NCBI RefSeq assembly: GCF_016888125.1
Contig: NZ_JACSWA010000404.1
Location: 1 to 35,061 of the forward strand
Reading direction: 5' to 3'
DNA: 35,061 nucleotides
Source of the DNA: Spirulina sp. CCY15215
Lineage (GTDB): Bacteria; Cyanobacteriota; Cyanobacteriia; Cyanobacteriales; Spirulinaceae
The position numbers and the translations under genes were made by a program. Numbering within the stretch: the first letter of the stretch is position 1; each line of letters begins with the position of its first letter. Below, one piece after another: positions 9,036 through 17,184 of the stretch. The notes under the pieces are model-generated. The model searched no databases. It had not been told where the DNA came from and was given only the letters and a program-made list of their open reading frames with translations.

Positions 9036-10253
9036 ATGGAAACCACAGAAAGTATTAGAATGGCAGTCGATACACTGCTGAGTAATAAACTAAGAAGTGT
9101 CTTGACAATGTTGGGAATCGTGATTGGTAACGCTTCCGTGATTGCCATGATTGGTTTTGGACAAGGGGCGCAAAAACTTGCTAATGATGAGTTTGAATCC
9201 CTTGGACCTAATGTAATTTTTATCGTACCAGGATCGCAACAAGATCGAGAAACGACTTTTGATTTGCCCAAAACATTAGTTTTAGAAGATGCTGAGGCGA
9301 TCGCCTCTCAAGTGCCTTCTGTGGATTTAGTTGCGCCACAAATCAACGCACAAATGATTACCGCCTATAAAGATCGTAATGCCAGACATTTAATAACTGG
9401 CGTAACACCAGAATTTATGCCCGTGCGAGATTATGAAATTGATCGAGGGCGTTTTATTACTGAACTTGATCTTCAACGCAATACTAGATTTGTTGTCTTA
9501 GGATCGGAACGTGCTGAAAGATATTTTGGCGATCGCGATCCCATTGGGGAACAAGTTCGTATTAAGAATATTAGTTTTGAAGTTATTGGCGTAATGAAAT
9601 CTAAAGGGGCATTTCTGGGAACAAATCAAGACGATATCATGTTCCTTCCTCTAACAACAATGGCAAATCAGTTAGTCGGAAAAACATCTATTTATGGAAC
9701 TGAAATTAGTTTTATTTCTGTCTCAGCGCGAGATCAAAAAAGTATTAACGCTGCTAAATTTCAACTCGAAAATTTATTACGCTTACGCCATAAAATTGTC
9801 GGGGAAGATGATTTTACAGTACGAACCCAAAAAGACATCTTGAACATTGTGGGAACTGTCACTGGCGGGCTAACAACATTGCTGGCGGGAATTGCCGGAA
9901 TTTCTTTACTTGTCGGTGGTATTGGCGTTATGAATATTATGTTAGTTTCCGTCACAGAAAGAACGCAAGAAATTGGACTGCGAAAGGCAATGGGGGCAAA
10001 GGAAAATGATATTTTGGCACAGTTTTTAGTCGAAGCAACCATCCTTTCTGTTGCTGGAGGTATAGTCGGCACAATCGTGGGAATTAGTGGCATAATCTTA
10101 GTTAGTCTCATTTCGCCACTTTCGGCAGTTATTTCCCCATTTGCGGTTGTTCTAGCTGTAGGAGTATCGGGAGGAGTTGGCTTAGGATTTGGTGTTTTTC
10201 CCGCTCGACGTGCGGCCAAACTCGATCCAATTGTAGCCTTGCGAAGACTTTAA
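9036..10253 (+). CDS. MacB/FtsX-family ABC transporter permease
   Basis: A 405-residue inner-membrane permease. Its layout is typical of MacB-like permeases: an N-terminal helix (LRSVLTMLGIVIGNASVIAMIGFG) preceded by amphipathic SIRMAVDTLLSNK, then a large periplasmic domain (about residues 45-270, including GPNVIFIVPGSQQ), then three C-terminal helices with the FtsX-domain segment GGIGVMNIMLVSVTERTQEIGLRKAMGA. The C-terminus (FGVFPARRAAKLDPIVALRRL) is the usual FtsX ending. Unlike E. coli MacB it has no N-terminal ATPase domain, so a separate ATP-binding subunit is needed; none is encoded beside it. The upstream adaptor is the expected partner. Exported substrate unknown. Confidence 0.93.
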   Translation: METTESIRMAVDTLLSNKLRSVLTMLGIVIGNASVIAMIGFGQGAQKLANDEFESLGPNVIFIVPGSQQDRETTFDLPKTLVLEDAEAIASQVPSVDLVAPQINAQMITAYKDRNARHLITGVTPEFMPVRDYEIDRGRFITELDLQRNTRFVVLGSERAERYFGDRDPIGEQVRIKNISFEVIGVMKSKGAFLGTNQDDIMFLPLTTMANQLVGKTSIYGTEISFISVSARDQKSINAAKFQLENLLRLRHKIVGEDDFTVRTQKDILNIVGTVTGGLTTLLAGIAGISLLVGGIGVMNIMLVSVTERTQEIGLRKAMGAKENDILAQFLVEATILSVAGGIVGTIVGISGIILVSLISPLSAVISPFAVVLAVGVSGGVGLGFGVFPARRAAKLDPIVALRRL

Positions 10254-10305
10254 TATTTATTGGATTTCAACGCAGAAGAACAAAGTAAACAAAATAGATA
10301 ATAAA

Positions 10306-11313
10306 ATGCAAGCAATCCTAATGACAGAAACCGGTTCTCCTGAAGTTCTTGATCTGCAAGATATTTCCAAACCGACTTTAGAAAAACCCAATCAATTATT
10401 AATTCGTCTTCATGCCGCAGGAGTAAACCCGATCGATACAAAACTCCGCCATCGAGGGACATTTTATCCAACCCAAATGCCCGCCATTTTGGGCTGCGAT
10501 GGGGCGGGAGTTGTCGAAAAAATTGCCTCGGAAGTCAGCCAATTTAAACCAGGAGATGAGGTCTATTATTGCTTTGGTGGACTCGGACAAACTGGGACAG
10601 GAAATTATGCTCAATATGCCCTTGTCGAGGAACATTATCTTGCTCTTAAGCCCAAAACTCTCTCTTTCGCCGAAGCTGCTGCTGCACCCCTAGTTTTAAT
10701 TACCGCTTGGGAGGCGTTATATGACCGAGGAAGGCTCGAAAATGGGCAAAAGGTCTTAATTCATGCAGGAGCCGGTGGAGTTGGTCACGTCGCCATTCAG
10801 CTTAGTAAGATTAAAGGGGCAGAAGTTTGTACTACAGTTAGCAGCCCCGATAAAGAGAGATTGGTGAGACAATTGGGCGCAGATCGCCCGATTTTATATC
10901 ACCAAAAAGACTTTGTGGAAGAGGCGATCGCCTGGACCCAAGGAAAAGGAGTCGATCTGGCCTTCGATACCGTTGGGGGAAAGACCTTTTTTGATACCAT
11001 CCCTGCTGTAAAGTATTGTGGCGATTTAGTGACACTTCTCGAACCTGATACAAGCCAAGGTAACTTAAAACTCGCCCGCAAGCGCAATCAACGTATTAGT
11101 ATGGAATTGATGTTAACGCCTATGTTAGAGGGACTCCTTGAGGCTCAAAAATACCACAGCCAAATTTTGCGCCAATGTGCTGAGTGGATCGACTCGGGGC
11201 GATTAAAAATTCACTTGGGTCAAACTTTCCCCCTCGCCCTAGCCTCAAAAGCCCATAAAGCGATCGAAATGGGTTCATCTACAGGTAAAATCGCCTTGAT
11301 TATCCCCCAATAG
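10306..11313 (+). CDS. Zinc-free medium-chain dehydrogenase / quinone oxidoreductase
   Basis: A 335-residue enzyme of the medium-chain dehydrogenase/reductase superfamily, quinone oxidoreductase branch, expected to use NADPH to reduce quinones or activated alkenes in the cytosol. The GroES-like N-terminal domain (to about 125) contains GVNPIDTKLRHRG and ILGCDGAGVV. The Rossmann domain has the nucleotide-binding stretch VLIHAGAGGVGHVAIQLSK near residue 145, then FDTVGG. The structural-zinc cysteine cluster of alcohol dehydrogenases is absent, consistent with the zinc-free branch. The ATG at 10306 gives the family-typical MQAILMTETGSPEVL. It lies 52 bases after the permease gene on the same strand, with no obvious terminator between. 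The true substrate cannot be told from sequence. Confidence 0.9.
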   Translation: MQAILMTETGSPEVLDLQDISKPTLEKPNQLLIRLHAAGVNPIDTKLRHRGTFYPTQMPAILGCDGAGVVEKIASEVSQFKPGDEVYYCFGGLGQTGTGNYAQYALVEEHYLALKPKTLSFAEAAAAPLVLITAWEALYDRGRLENGQKVLIHAGAGGVGHVAIQLSKIKGAEVCTTVSSPDKERLVRQLGADRPILYHQKDFVEEAIAWTQGKGVDLAFDTVGGKTFFDTIPAVKYCGDLVTLLEPDTSQGNLKLARKRNQRISMELMLTPMLEGLLEAQKYHSQILRQCAEWIDSGRLKIHLGQTFPLALASKAHKAIEMGSSTGKIALIIPQ

Positions 11314-11404
11314 GTAACAAGGCATTAGAGTCATTATCTTTTATCTTGCTCCCTTTTTCTCTCTTCCTCTCTTCTCTCTGCACCTCTTTATCCTAATCTC
11401 AACT

Positions 11405-11995
11405 ATGCTCTGGCCTTATAAAACCCCTGGTATTCCCGACGACTTATTCGAGCAACTTCCGGGAATTCCTTTAAGTAAGCGAGAGGTGCGTCTCCTGCTG
11501 CTATCTGCACTGCGTTTGGAGTCTCACTCCGTCTTGTGGGATATTGGCGCAGGAACTGGAACAATTCCCGTAGAAGCGGGGCTACTTTGTCCGAAAGGTA
11601 CAATTGTTGCCGTAGAGCGAGATGAAGAAGTTGCCAACTTAATCCGACGGAACTGCGATCGCTTCTCAGTTAAGAATGTTAACGTTATCGAAGGCAATGC
11701 ACCGGACTGTTTGCAAGACCTGCATCCCAAACCGCAGAGAATTTGTTTGGAAGGGGGAAAACCGATTCAGATCGTCCTCAAAGCCCTCTGGGAGGAACTG
11801 CAACCTAAAGGTAGAATAGTCGCCACTGCCAACAATCTCGAAAATCTTTACGCCCTTTCCGAAGGGTTTGCACAACTGCAAGCCAGAAACCTCGAAGTTG
11901 TACAATCATCAGCAAACCGCCTGGAAAAGCGCGGTATTCATCAAACCTTTGCTGCGGTTAATCCTATTTTTATTTTAAGCGGGGAGAAGTTTTAA
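11405..11995 (+). CDS. cbiT: Precorrin-6Y C15-methyltransferase, CbiT subunit
   Basis: A 196-residue S-adenosylmethionine-dependent methyltransferase. The CbiT/CobL C-terminal-type enzyme methylates C15 and decarboxylates the C12 acetate side chain of the corrin ring on the way to cobalamin (or pseudocobalamin in cyanobacteria). The N-terminal GIPDDLFEQLPGIPLSKREVR is diagnostic of CbiT. Next come the SAM-binding loop VLWDIGAGTGTIPVEAG near residue 45 and the acidic residue of the second strand in VAVERDEE. CbiT is here as a separate protein rather than fused to CbiE. No other cob genes are in the window, so the pathway genes are scattered. A pyrimidine-rich 90-base leader precedes it; 75 bases separate it from cdsA. 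Confidence 0.9.
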   Translation: MLWPYKTPGIPDDLFEQLPGIPLSKREVRLLLLSALRLESHSVLWDIGAGTGTIPVEAGLLCPKGTIVAVERDEEVANLIRRNCDRFSVKNVNVIEGNAPDCLQDLHPKPQRICLEGGKPIQIVLKALWEELQPKGRIVATANNLENLYALSEGFAQLQARNLEVVQSSANRLEKRGIHQTFAAVNPIFILSGEKF

Positions 11996-12070
11996 GGTTA
12001 AATTTTTGATAGGATTTCCTTAATCTTGCCTTATCTCTTCTCACTCCTAATCTTGGATTATAAATTGCTT

Positions 12071-12991
12071 ATGCCTTGGTCTCGCATCTTGAGTGCAATC
12101 ATTGCGATCGCCGTCGCCCTATTAATGATTATTGCTGGTGGCTGGGTCTTTACCGCCGGATTTATGATTATCGTTTTTTTGGGACAATCAGAATATTTTC
12201 AAATGGTGCGAGCCAAAGGAATTGAACCCGCCGCCAAAACAACTCTTATTATTTCTCAACTCTTACTGATTATCGCCACAATCCTTCCCGATCTTACCGA
12301 TGCACTTTTTCCCATAGGCGGAACCTTAATCTGTTTTTACTTGCTCTTCCAGCCCAAAATTGCCACGATCGCCGATATTTCCACCTCGATTTTAGGCTTA
12401 TTTTATGGGGGATATTTGCCGAGTTATTGGATTCGCTTGCGGGTAGACTTGGCGATCGCGAACCCACAAGAGATAATGGCTAATTCCTCTCTGGATGTTC
12501 CTTTTTTGCTCAATCTTTTCGGCGATCGCTCTTGGCAAGCTCCTTTTAGCCTCAATCATCTCTCCCCCGCTTTAACCACTACCTTTTTAACCTTTGGCTG
12601 TATTTGGGCTGCGGATATTGGTGCCTATCTGATAGGCAAATATTTCGGGCGCACGCGACTGTCTGCTATTAGTCCCAAAAAAACCGTAGAAGGAGCCGTA
12701 TTTGGTATTCTAGGCAGCATCAGCGTTGCCACCTTGGGGGCATGGTATTTACACTGGCATAGCTGGCAGTTGAGTGGCGTTCTCATCGGAATATCGATTG
12801 GGATTACCAGTCTTTTAGGGGATTTAACCGAATCGATGATGAAACGAGATGCTGGGGTTAAAGATTCCGGACAACTCATTCCTGGTCATGGAGGCATTCT
12901 CGATCGCACAGACAGCTATGTTTTTACAGCCCCCTTGGTTTACTATTTTACCAGTCTGGTTTTGCCTCTCTTGCCAACTTCAATTTTTTAA
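12071..12991 (+). CDS. cdsA: Phosphatidate cytidylyltransferase (CDP-diacylglycerol synthase)
   Basis: Makes CDP-diacylglycerol from phosphatidic acid and CTP in the cytoplasmic membrane; the product feeds phosphatidylglycerol synthesis, which photosystems need. From the ATG at 12071 it has 306 residues. I prefer this start because MPWSRILSAIIAIAVALLMIIAGG begins cleanly with a basic residue and the first helix; the frame also extends to a TTG at 12026. Several hydrophobic helices follow. The C-terminal CDS signature is visible: S(MM)KRDAGVKDSG and PGHGGILDRTDS, with the metal-binding Asp residues. The neighbours (cbiT upstream, the OmpA-type gene downstream) have no clear metabolic tie. Confidence 0.94.
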   Translation: MPWSRILSAIIAIAVALLMIIAGGWVFTAGFMIIVFLGQSEYFQMVRAKGIEPAAKTTLIISQLLLIIATILPDLTDALFPIGGTLICFYLLFQPKIATIADISTSILGLFYGGYLPSYWIRLRVDLAIANPQEIMANSSLDVPFLLNLFGDRSWQAPFSLNHLSPALTTTFLTFGCIWAADIGAYLIGKYFGRTRLSAISPKKTVEGAVFGILGSISVATLGAWYLHWHSWQLSGVLIGISIGITSLLGDLTESMMKRDAGVKDSGQLIPGHGGILDRTDSYVFTAPLVYYFTSLVLPLLPTSIF

Positions 12992-13152
12992 CAGCAGGCT
13001 GTAGGGTTTAGAGTGTAAGGGATGAGGAGGGACGAGAGGCAATGCTTGGGGATTTTTGATCGTCAATTTCCAATTCATTCTTTACTGATGATTGAGAATT
13101 GAATTACTATTGGTGCTATGGGGTTGAATCCTCGGGATGCGGATAGCGGCTT

Positions 13153-16100
13153 ATGATGTTTAAACAAAATTCAACTTCAGGAAACTCAAATGGGAACGGG
13201 GCAGATCGGCCTCGGGGTTCGGGTGATGCAGAAAAACGCACTCAGGCATGGGATGCTTTATTGGATTTCTGGGCAGAACCGGATCGTGAAGAATTAACAG
13301 AAAAATCAACGGAAGAACCTCTCGAACCCAAGAAAACTCGAGGAAATGACCTAAAAAATGACCGGTTAGAAACCTCAGAAGGTAAGAGTTCTGACCTCGC
13401 GCAACCCAATTTAGATTCAGAACTAGATCCAGAAGGATTAACACTTGGATTAACATTTGACGATCTCGAACAGTTATTGGGTCAAACTCCGCAAGATTCG
13501 CCTCAATTTGACTCCCTCTTGTCTGGCGATCGCCTCCCCGAAGACTCTGAAGAAGATATCTCTCCCCCCATTTCAACCTGGGCGCAGAAAATCACCAAAT
13601 TTCAGCCTTCTCCCTCCGATCGTACCGAAACTCCCTCTTTCTATGATGATGATTGGCCATCTTTAGTAGATACAGAACTGGATACAGAACTGGATACAAA
13701 ACTGGATACAAAACTAGATACAAAACTAGATACAAAACTAGATACAAAACTGGATACAAAACTGGATACAGAACTGGATACAGAACTGGATACAAAACTG
13801 GATACAAAACTGGATACAGAACTGGATACAGAACTGGATACAGAAAATCTCCCCGCTCTATTCGAGAGTTTAATTGAACCTGCCGTATCCCCAAGCCAAA
13901 CCCCCCAGATTGAAACCCCTTCTCTGGTAGAGGAAATAGAAGAGAGTCAAACTATAGCACCGCCAGTCTCTTCCTCCCTCGAACCTCAGAAAACTCCTCC
14001 AGGAAAACAAAACAGCGCAACCGAACCTGTAAAACTGGATAATCCTCCTATGGTGCATTCTACAACCAATCCCTCTGACACAAATCCCGCCCCGGATATG
14101 CCCGTGTCGGCTCTGAGTTCATCTTCTCCTGAGAAAGTCACCCCTCAAACAAACGAAAAATCAGAAAAATCAGCCGATCGAAAAAACCCTCCCCCCCCTC
14201 CCTCACGACAATCTAAGGGCGATCGCCAACGTCAAAATGGTTCAGGTGGAAGGAAAACTAAACCAAAAACCTCATCTCCAGCAAGTTCTGGTCTCTTTAA
14301 ACCTCGTGGTGAAGAACTCGACGATCCCCTCAAAGATTTGCGAGATTTTCTCCTGACGGAATCTCCTAAGTTAGAAGCACCGAAAATACCCGAAGAAGAA
14401 GAAATCGATATTCCCAATCTCATTACTTTTGAAAATTCTCTCAAACGACTGCACGAACTCGAACAGTCTGCTCCAACAACAGCCAAACCCCAAAAAGCTC
14501 AAACTCAGCCCAAAGCTCAAACTCAGCCTAAAGCTCAAACTCAGCCTAAAGCTCAAACTCCACCTAAATCTCAAACTCAGCCTAAAGCTCAAACCCAACT
14601 TTCCAAAACAAAAATCGATCTCAAACCGATGTTAGGAGAGTTAGAGACTGCTGCTAAATCTTTAAGCGAAGAAGAGATGATGCGGCTACACGGCACCATT
14701 GAGGAGTTAGAAGACAAATTATCTGCCCTCGAGGATCGGGTTGACGAACCCACGGAAGTGATTAATCCTCTCGTTCCCCTCATGGTACAACTCCTCAAAA
14801 TGAAAGTGGGAGTGTCCCAAGAAGCAGTCATGGAAGTGATGATACCTATCATTGATGAGGTTATTCAGAAGCGCACTCAACAAAATCGCGGTGCAATGAG
14901 TGCGGCGATCGCAGACCTCATTCCCGAGGCGATCGCCAAAGAAATTCAAAAATCTCCTCAAGAAATCGCTAAAGCCTTGGGGCCAGAAATGGCCTCTGCG
15001 ATTTGCGAACAAATCAAAGTCGATAAAGATGCCATCTCCGCAGCCATCGGACCGGAAATGGGACGAGCGATCAAACAACAAATCGAAGTTGAAAAAGATG
15101 CAATGGTAGACGCACTCTATCCCGTCATCGGCTCTACCGTCTCGAAATATATGGTGGAGGTGGTTTCAGCGATCAATGAAAAAGTCGAAACTACTTTAAG
15201 TCCCGAAGGCGTGATTCGCAAAATTCGCGCCAAACTGCAAGGAGTATCCGAAGCAGAATTAATCCTGCAAGAATCCATGCCCGTCACAGTACAGGCAATT
15301 TTCCTGATTCACAAAGCCTCGGGACTGGTCATCTCAGAAATTCAACCCGCCTTAGAACAGCGTCTCGAGTCGAATATGTTAGCAGGAATGCTCACCGCCA
15401 TTCGTAGTTTTGTCAATGACTGTATTGCCCAATCTGGGGAAATTGCCGAGCTTAACGAGATTGAATATGGAGATTCTCGCATTATTTTAGAAGTAGCAGG
15501 ATATTGCTATCTCGCCGTCGCCGTGAAAGGAGATCCACCCCAACCTTTCGTCAAGCATCTGCGTCGAACCCTCGGCCAAATCGTCCAAAAACACGGGCGG
15601 GAAATGGAAGAATTTGAAGGAGATTCTGAAACCGTTCCCACAGCTATTCCCGCGCTATTAGAGAAAATAATTCCCCCTCCCCCATCAGAAAAGAAATCAT
15701 CTCCCACTGCATTACTGAGCTTATTGGGAGCAATTGTTCTTCTCGTCATTCTACCTTGGGGCTATTTTCAAGTGCGCGGTTATCTCAACCAGCGCATGGA
15801 AACGCGCATTGAAGATGCCTTAGTGGATTTAGAAGCGTCGTCTTATACCGAACTAGAACCTATAGTTCGCGGTAAAAAAGTAACCCTAACGGGTCGCGTT
15901 CCTTCGATGGAGATTAAAAATAATGCAATGACAATGGTACAGGGAATTAATCCCAAACTGGAAGTTGACAATCAAATTGCAGTGGTTCAGGTTCCTCCAG
16001 ATCCCGCTTGGGTTGCGACTTCGATTGAGTTAGTCACTTCTCTGCTTAACCGCGAGCGCGATATTGATATTACTGCCGCATATTCTCCAGGGAAGGTAAT

Positions 16101-16545
16101 CTTGCGGGGAGGTGTCGCCAAACTGGAAGATTACAGTACGATTATTAATGCTTTTCAAAAGCTACCCGGTATTGATACCGTAGATCGCTCCCAATTACTC
16201 CCAGAAGTCTTGCAAAAGCGCCTTTATTTTGAAGAGGCTTCTTCCCGATTGACATCCGAGGAAATATCTAGTACACTTGTTCCCATTCAAAGGTTTCTCA
16301 ACGAATACCCCGAACTGCGTTTAAAGATTATTGGTCATGCGGATCCGACGGGACAATCGGAAAATAATCAGGTGCTTTCTTCAGAACGGGCGATCGCGGT
16401 ACGACGAGAGTTAGAGCGTCGCGGCATCGGTGCCGAACGCTTGGAGGCCATTAGCGTCCCGGAGGCTCCCCCGGATGTAGCTGCCGAACAACCGTTAAAA
16501 TGGAGTCGCTGCGTTCGCTTTGAATTGGCGTTCTCAGACGAATAA
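13153..16545 (+). CDS. Roadblock-like / BON / OmpA-domain transmembrane protein with repeat-rich N-terminus
   Basis: A 1130-residue multidomain protein. Residues 1 to about 480 are acidic, Pro/Ser/Thr-rich and probably disordered, with two repeat arrays: 14 units of DT[E/K]L (173-228) and six units of KAQTQP (448-483). About 485-705 is helical with degenerate repeats of the form IGPEMGRAIKQQIEVEKDAM. About 707-815 resembles a roadblock/longin-like domain (AIFLIHKASGLVI...SGEIAELNEIEYG...YCYLAVAVKGDPP). One membrane helix lies at about 852-874, followed by two BON-like units (886-945, 955-1015) and a C-terminal OmpA-like peptidoglycan-binding domain (IIGHADPTGQSENNQVLSSERA). I infer that the large N-terminal part is cytoplasmic and the BON/OmpA part periplasmic. 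The next gene, 36 bases on, is a small GTPase, and roadblock proteins are known GTPase partners (as with MglA/MglB). The whole architecture is not one I recognise as characterised. Confidence 0.88.
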   Translation: MMFKQNSTSGNSNGNGADRPRGSGDAEKRTQAWDALLDFWAEPDREELTEKSTEEPLEPKKTRGNDLKNDRLETSEGKSSDLAQPNLDSELDPEGLTLGLTFDDLEQLLGQTPQDSPQFDSLLSGDRLPEDSEEDISPPISTWAQKITKFQPSPSDRTETPSFYDDDWPSLVDTELDTELDTKLDTKLDTKLDTKLDTKLDTKLDTELDTELDTKLDTKLDTELDTELDTENLPALFESLIEPAVSPSQTPQIETPSLVEEIEESQTIAPPVSSSLEPQKTPPGKQNSATEPVKLDNPPMVHSTTNPSDTNPAPDMPVSALSSSSPEKVTPQTNEKSEKSADRKNPPPPPSRQSKGDRQRQNGSGGRKTKPKTSSPASSGLFKPRGEELDDPLKDLRDFLLTESPKLEAPKIPEEEEIDIPNLITFENSLKRLHELEQSAPTTAKPQKAQTQPKAQTQPKAQTQPKAQTPPKSQTQPKAQTQLSKTKIDLKPMLGELETAAKSLSEEEMMRLHGTIEELEDKLSALEDRVDEPTEVINPLVPLMVQLLKMKVGVSQEAVMEVMIPIIDEVIQKRTQQNRGAMSAAIADLIPEAIAKEIQKSPQEIAKALGPEMASAICEQIKVDKDAISAAIGPEMGRAIKQQIEVEKDAMVDALYPVIGSTVSKYMVEVVSAINEKVETTLSPEGVIRKIRAKLQGVSEAELILQESMPVTVQAIFLIHKASGLVISEIQPALEQRLESNMLAGMLTAIRSFVNDCIAQSGEIAELNEIEYGDSRIILEVAGYCYLAVAVKGDPPQPFVKHLRRTLGQIVQKHGREMEEFEGDSETVPTAIPALLEKIIPPPPSEKKSSPTALLSLLGAIVLLVILPWGYFQVRGYLNQRMETRIEDALVDLEASSYTELEPIVRGKKVTLTGRVPSMEIKNNAMTMVQGINPKLEVDNQIAVVQVPPDPAWVATSIELVTSLLNRERDIDITAAYSPGKVILRGGVAKLEDYSTIINAFQKLPGIDTVDRSQLLPEVLQKRLYFEEASSRLTSEEISSTLVPIQRFLNEYPELRLKIIGHADPTGQSENNQVLSSERAIAVRRELERRGIGAERLEAISVPEAPPDVAAEQPLKWSRCVRFELAFSDE
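13669..13836 (+). repeat. 12-nt in-frame tandem repeat encoding DT[E/K]L
   Basis: Fourteen consecutive 12-base units, gatacaRaactR, encode Asp-Thr-Glu/Lys-Leu. Variation falls on one base that switches Glu and Lys (gaa/aaa) and on a synonymous Leu base (ctg/cta, with cta in units 4 to 6). The order is EE-KKKKKK-EE-KK-EE, followed by a broken unit, DTEN. The near-identity at DNA level suggests recent expansion by slippage, without frame loss because 12 is a multiple of 3. Confidence 0.96.
14494..14601 (+). repeat. 18-nt in-frame tandem repeat encoding KAQTQP
   Basis: Six 18-base units (aaagctcaaactcagcct and variants) encode KAQTQP three times, then KAQTPP, KSQTQP and KAQTQL. The first three are almost identical; the later ones have drifted. 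It sits just before the helical region and probably acts as a flexible basic linker. Confidence 0.93.
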
Positions 16546-16581
16546 TTACAATTTCTTTAAGGATTTTTGGTAGAGTAGTTT

Positions 16582-17121
16582 ATGGGTAAAATTTCCAAGA
16601 AAATTTGTCTGATTGGGGATTTCAGTGTAGGAAAAACCAGTCTAATTCGTCGATTTGTGGATGATCAATTTAGTGACGAATATTTATCTACCGTGGGAGT
16701 AAAATTATCTCGCAAAGTCGTCAATCTGAAACAGGGAGAAAAAGAAGAAGAAAAACTCGTTGAACTTTTGATTTGGGACATTGAGGGGCAAACGCAGTTT
16801 AAATCAATCGCCCCGGCTTATCTTCAGGGTGCAAAGGGTGCAATTATTGTTGCCGATGTCAAGCGTCAAGAAACGATGGAGCATTTACGGGATCATCTGG
16901 ATTTATTTTTTAAAATAAATCCCAAAGGATGGGTTATTATTGCTTTGAATAAATCAGATTTGATTAGTGAAGAGAAAGTCTTGCAACTTTCTCACTCAAA
17001 CAATCAATTTCAAGCTGATTATCCCCAAGTCATTGCCACTTATGCAACTTCGGCAAAAACAGGAAAAGACGTAAATGACCTTTTTCACGAATTGGCGGCG
17101 AGTATGCTTGTTGCTGTCTAA
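16582..17121 (+). CDS. Ras/Rab-like small GTPase (prokaryotic Ras superfamily)
   Basis: A 179-residue single-domain GTPase. The full set of G motifs is visible: P-loop GDFSVGKTS (residues 12-20), switch I Thr37 in STVGVK, G3 DIEGQ (66-70, with Glu where eukaryotic Ras has Ala), G4 NKSD near 123 and G5 TSAK near 158. Gln70 corresponds to the catalytic Gln of Ras, so it is probably competent for hydrolysis. A lysine/glutamate-rich loop (KQGEKEEEKLVE) lies between the strands that follow switch I. There is no lipidation Cys at the C-terminus, so membrane location would need a partner. It starts 36 bases after the OmpA/roadblock gene and precedes a cyclase gene by 63 bases, so the three may form an operon. 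Role inferred: a GTP-dependent switch for the roadblock protein or the cyclase. Confidence 0.94.
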   Translation: MGKISKKICLIGDFSVGKTSLIRRFVDDQFSDEYLSTVGVKLSRKVVNLKQGEKEEEKLVELLIWDIEGQTQFKSIAPAYLQGAKGAIIVADVKRQETMEHLRDHLDLFFKINPKGWVIIALNKSDLISEEKVLQLSHSNNQFQADYPQVIATYATSAKTGKDVNDLFHELAASMLVAV

Positions 17122-17184
17122 TTTATTTGTTCGTTATTATTCGTTATTCGCTTCCTGAGAATTGGTAACGGATAATTTAATCCC

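Noticed and set aside
8852-9271. A 139-codon minus-strand ORF with a repeated Ser-Thr-Ile-His-Tyr-Pro-Leu pattern
   Set aside because: It is simply the heptamer array read in its open frame (three 7-base units give seven codons) and overlaps the permease start; no coding signal of its own.
13592-13894. Minus- and plus-strand ORFs across the DT[E/K]L repeat (repeated LYPV and YKTG patterns)
   Set aside because: Shadow frames of the 12-nt repeat inside a long real gene.
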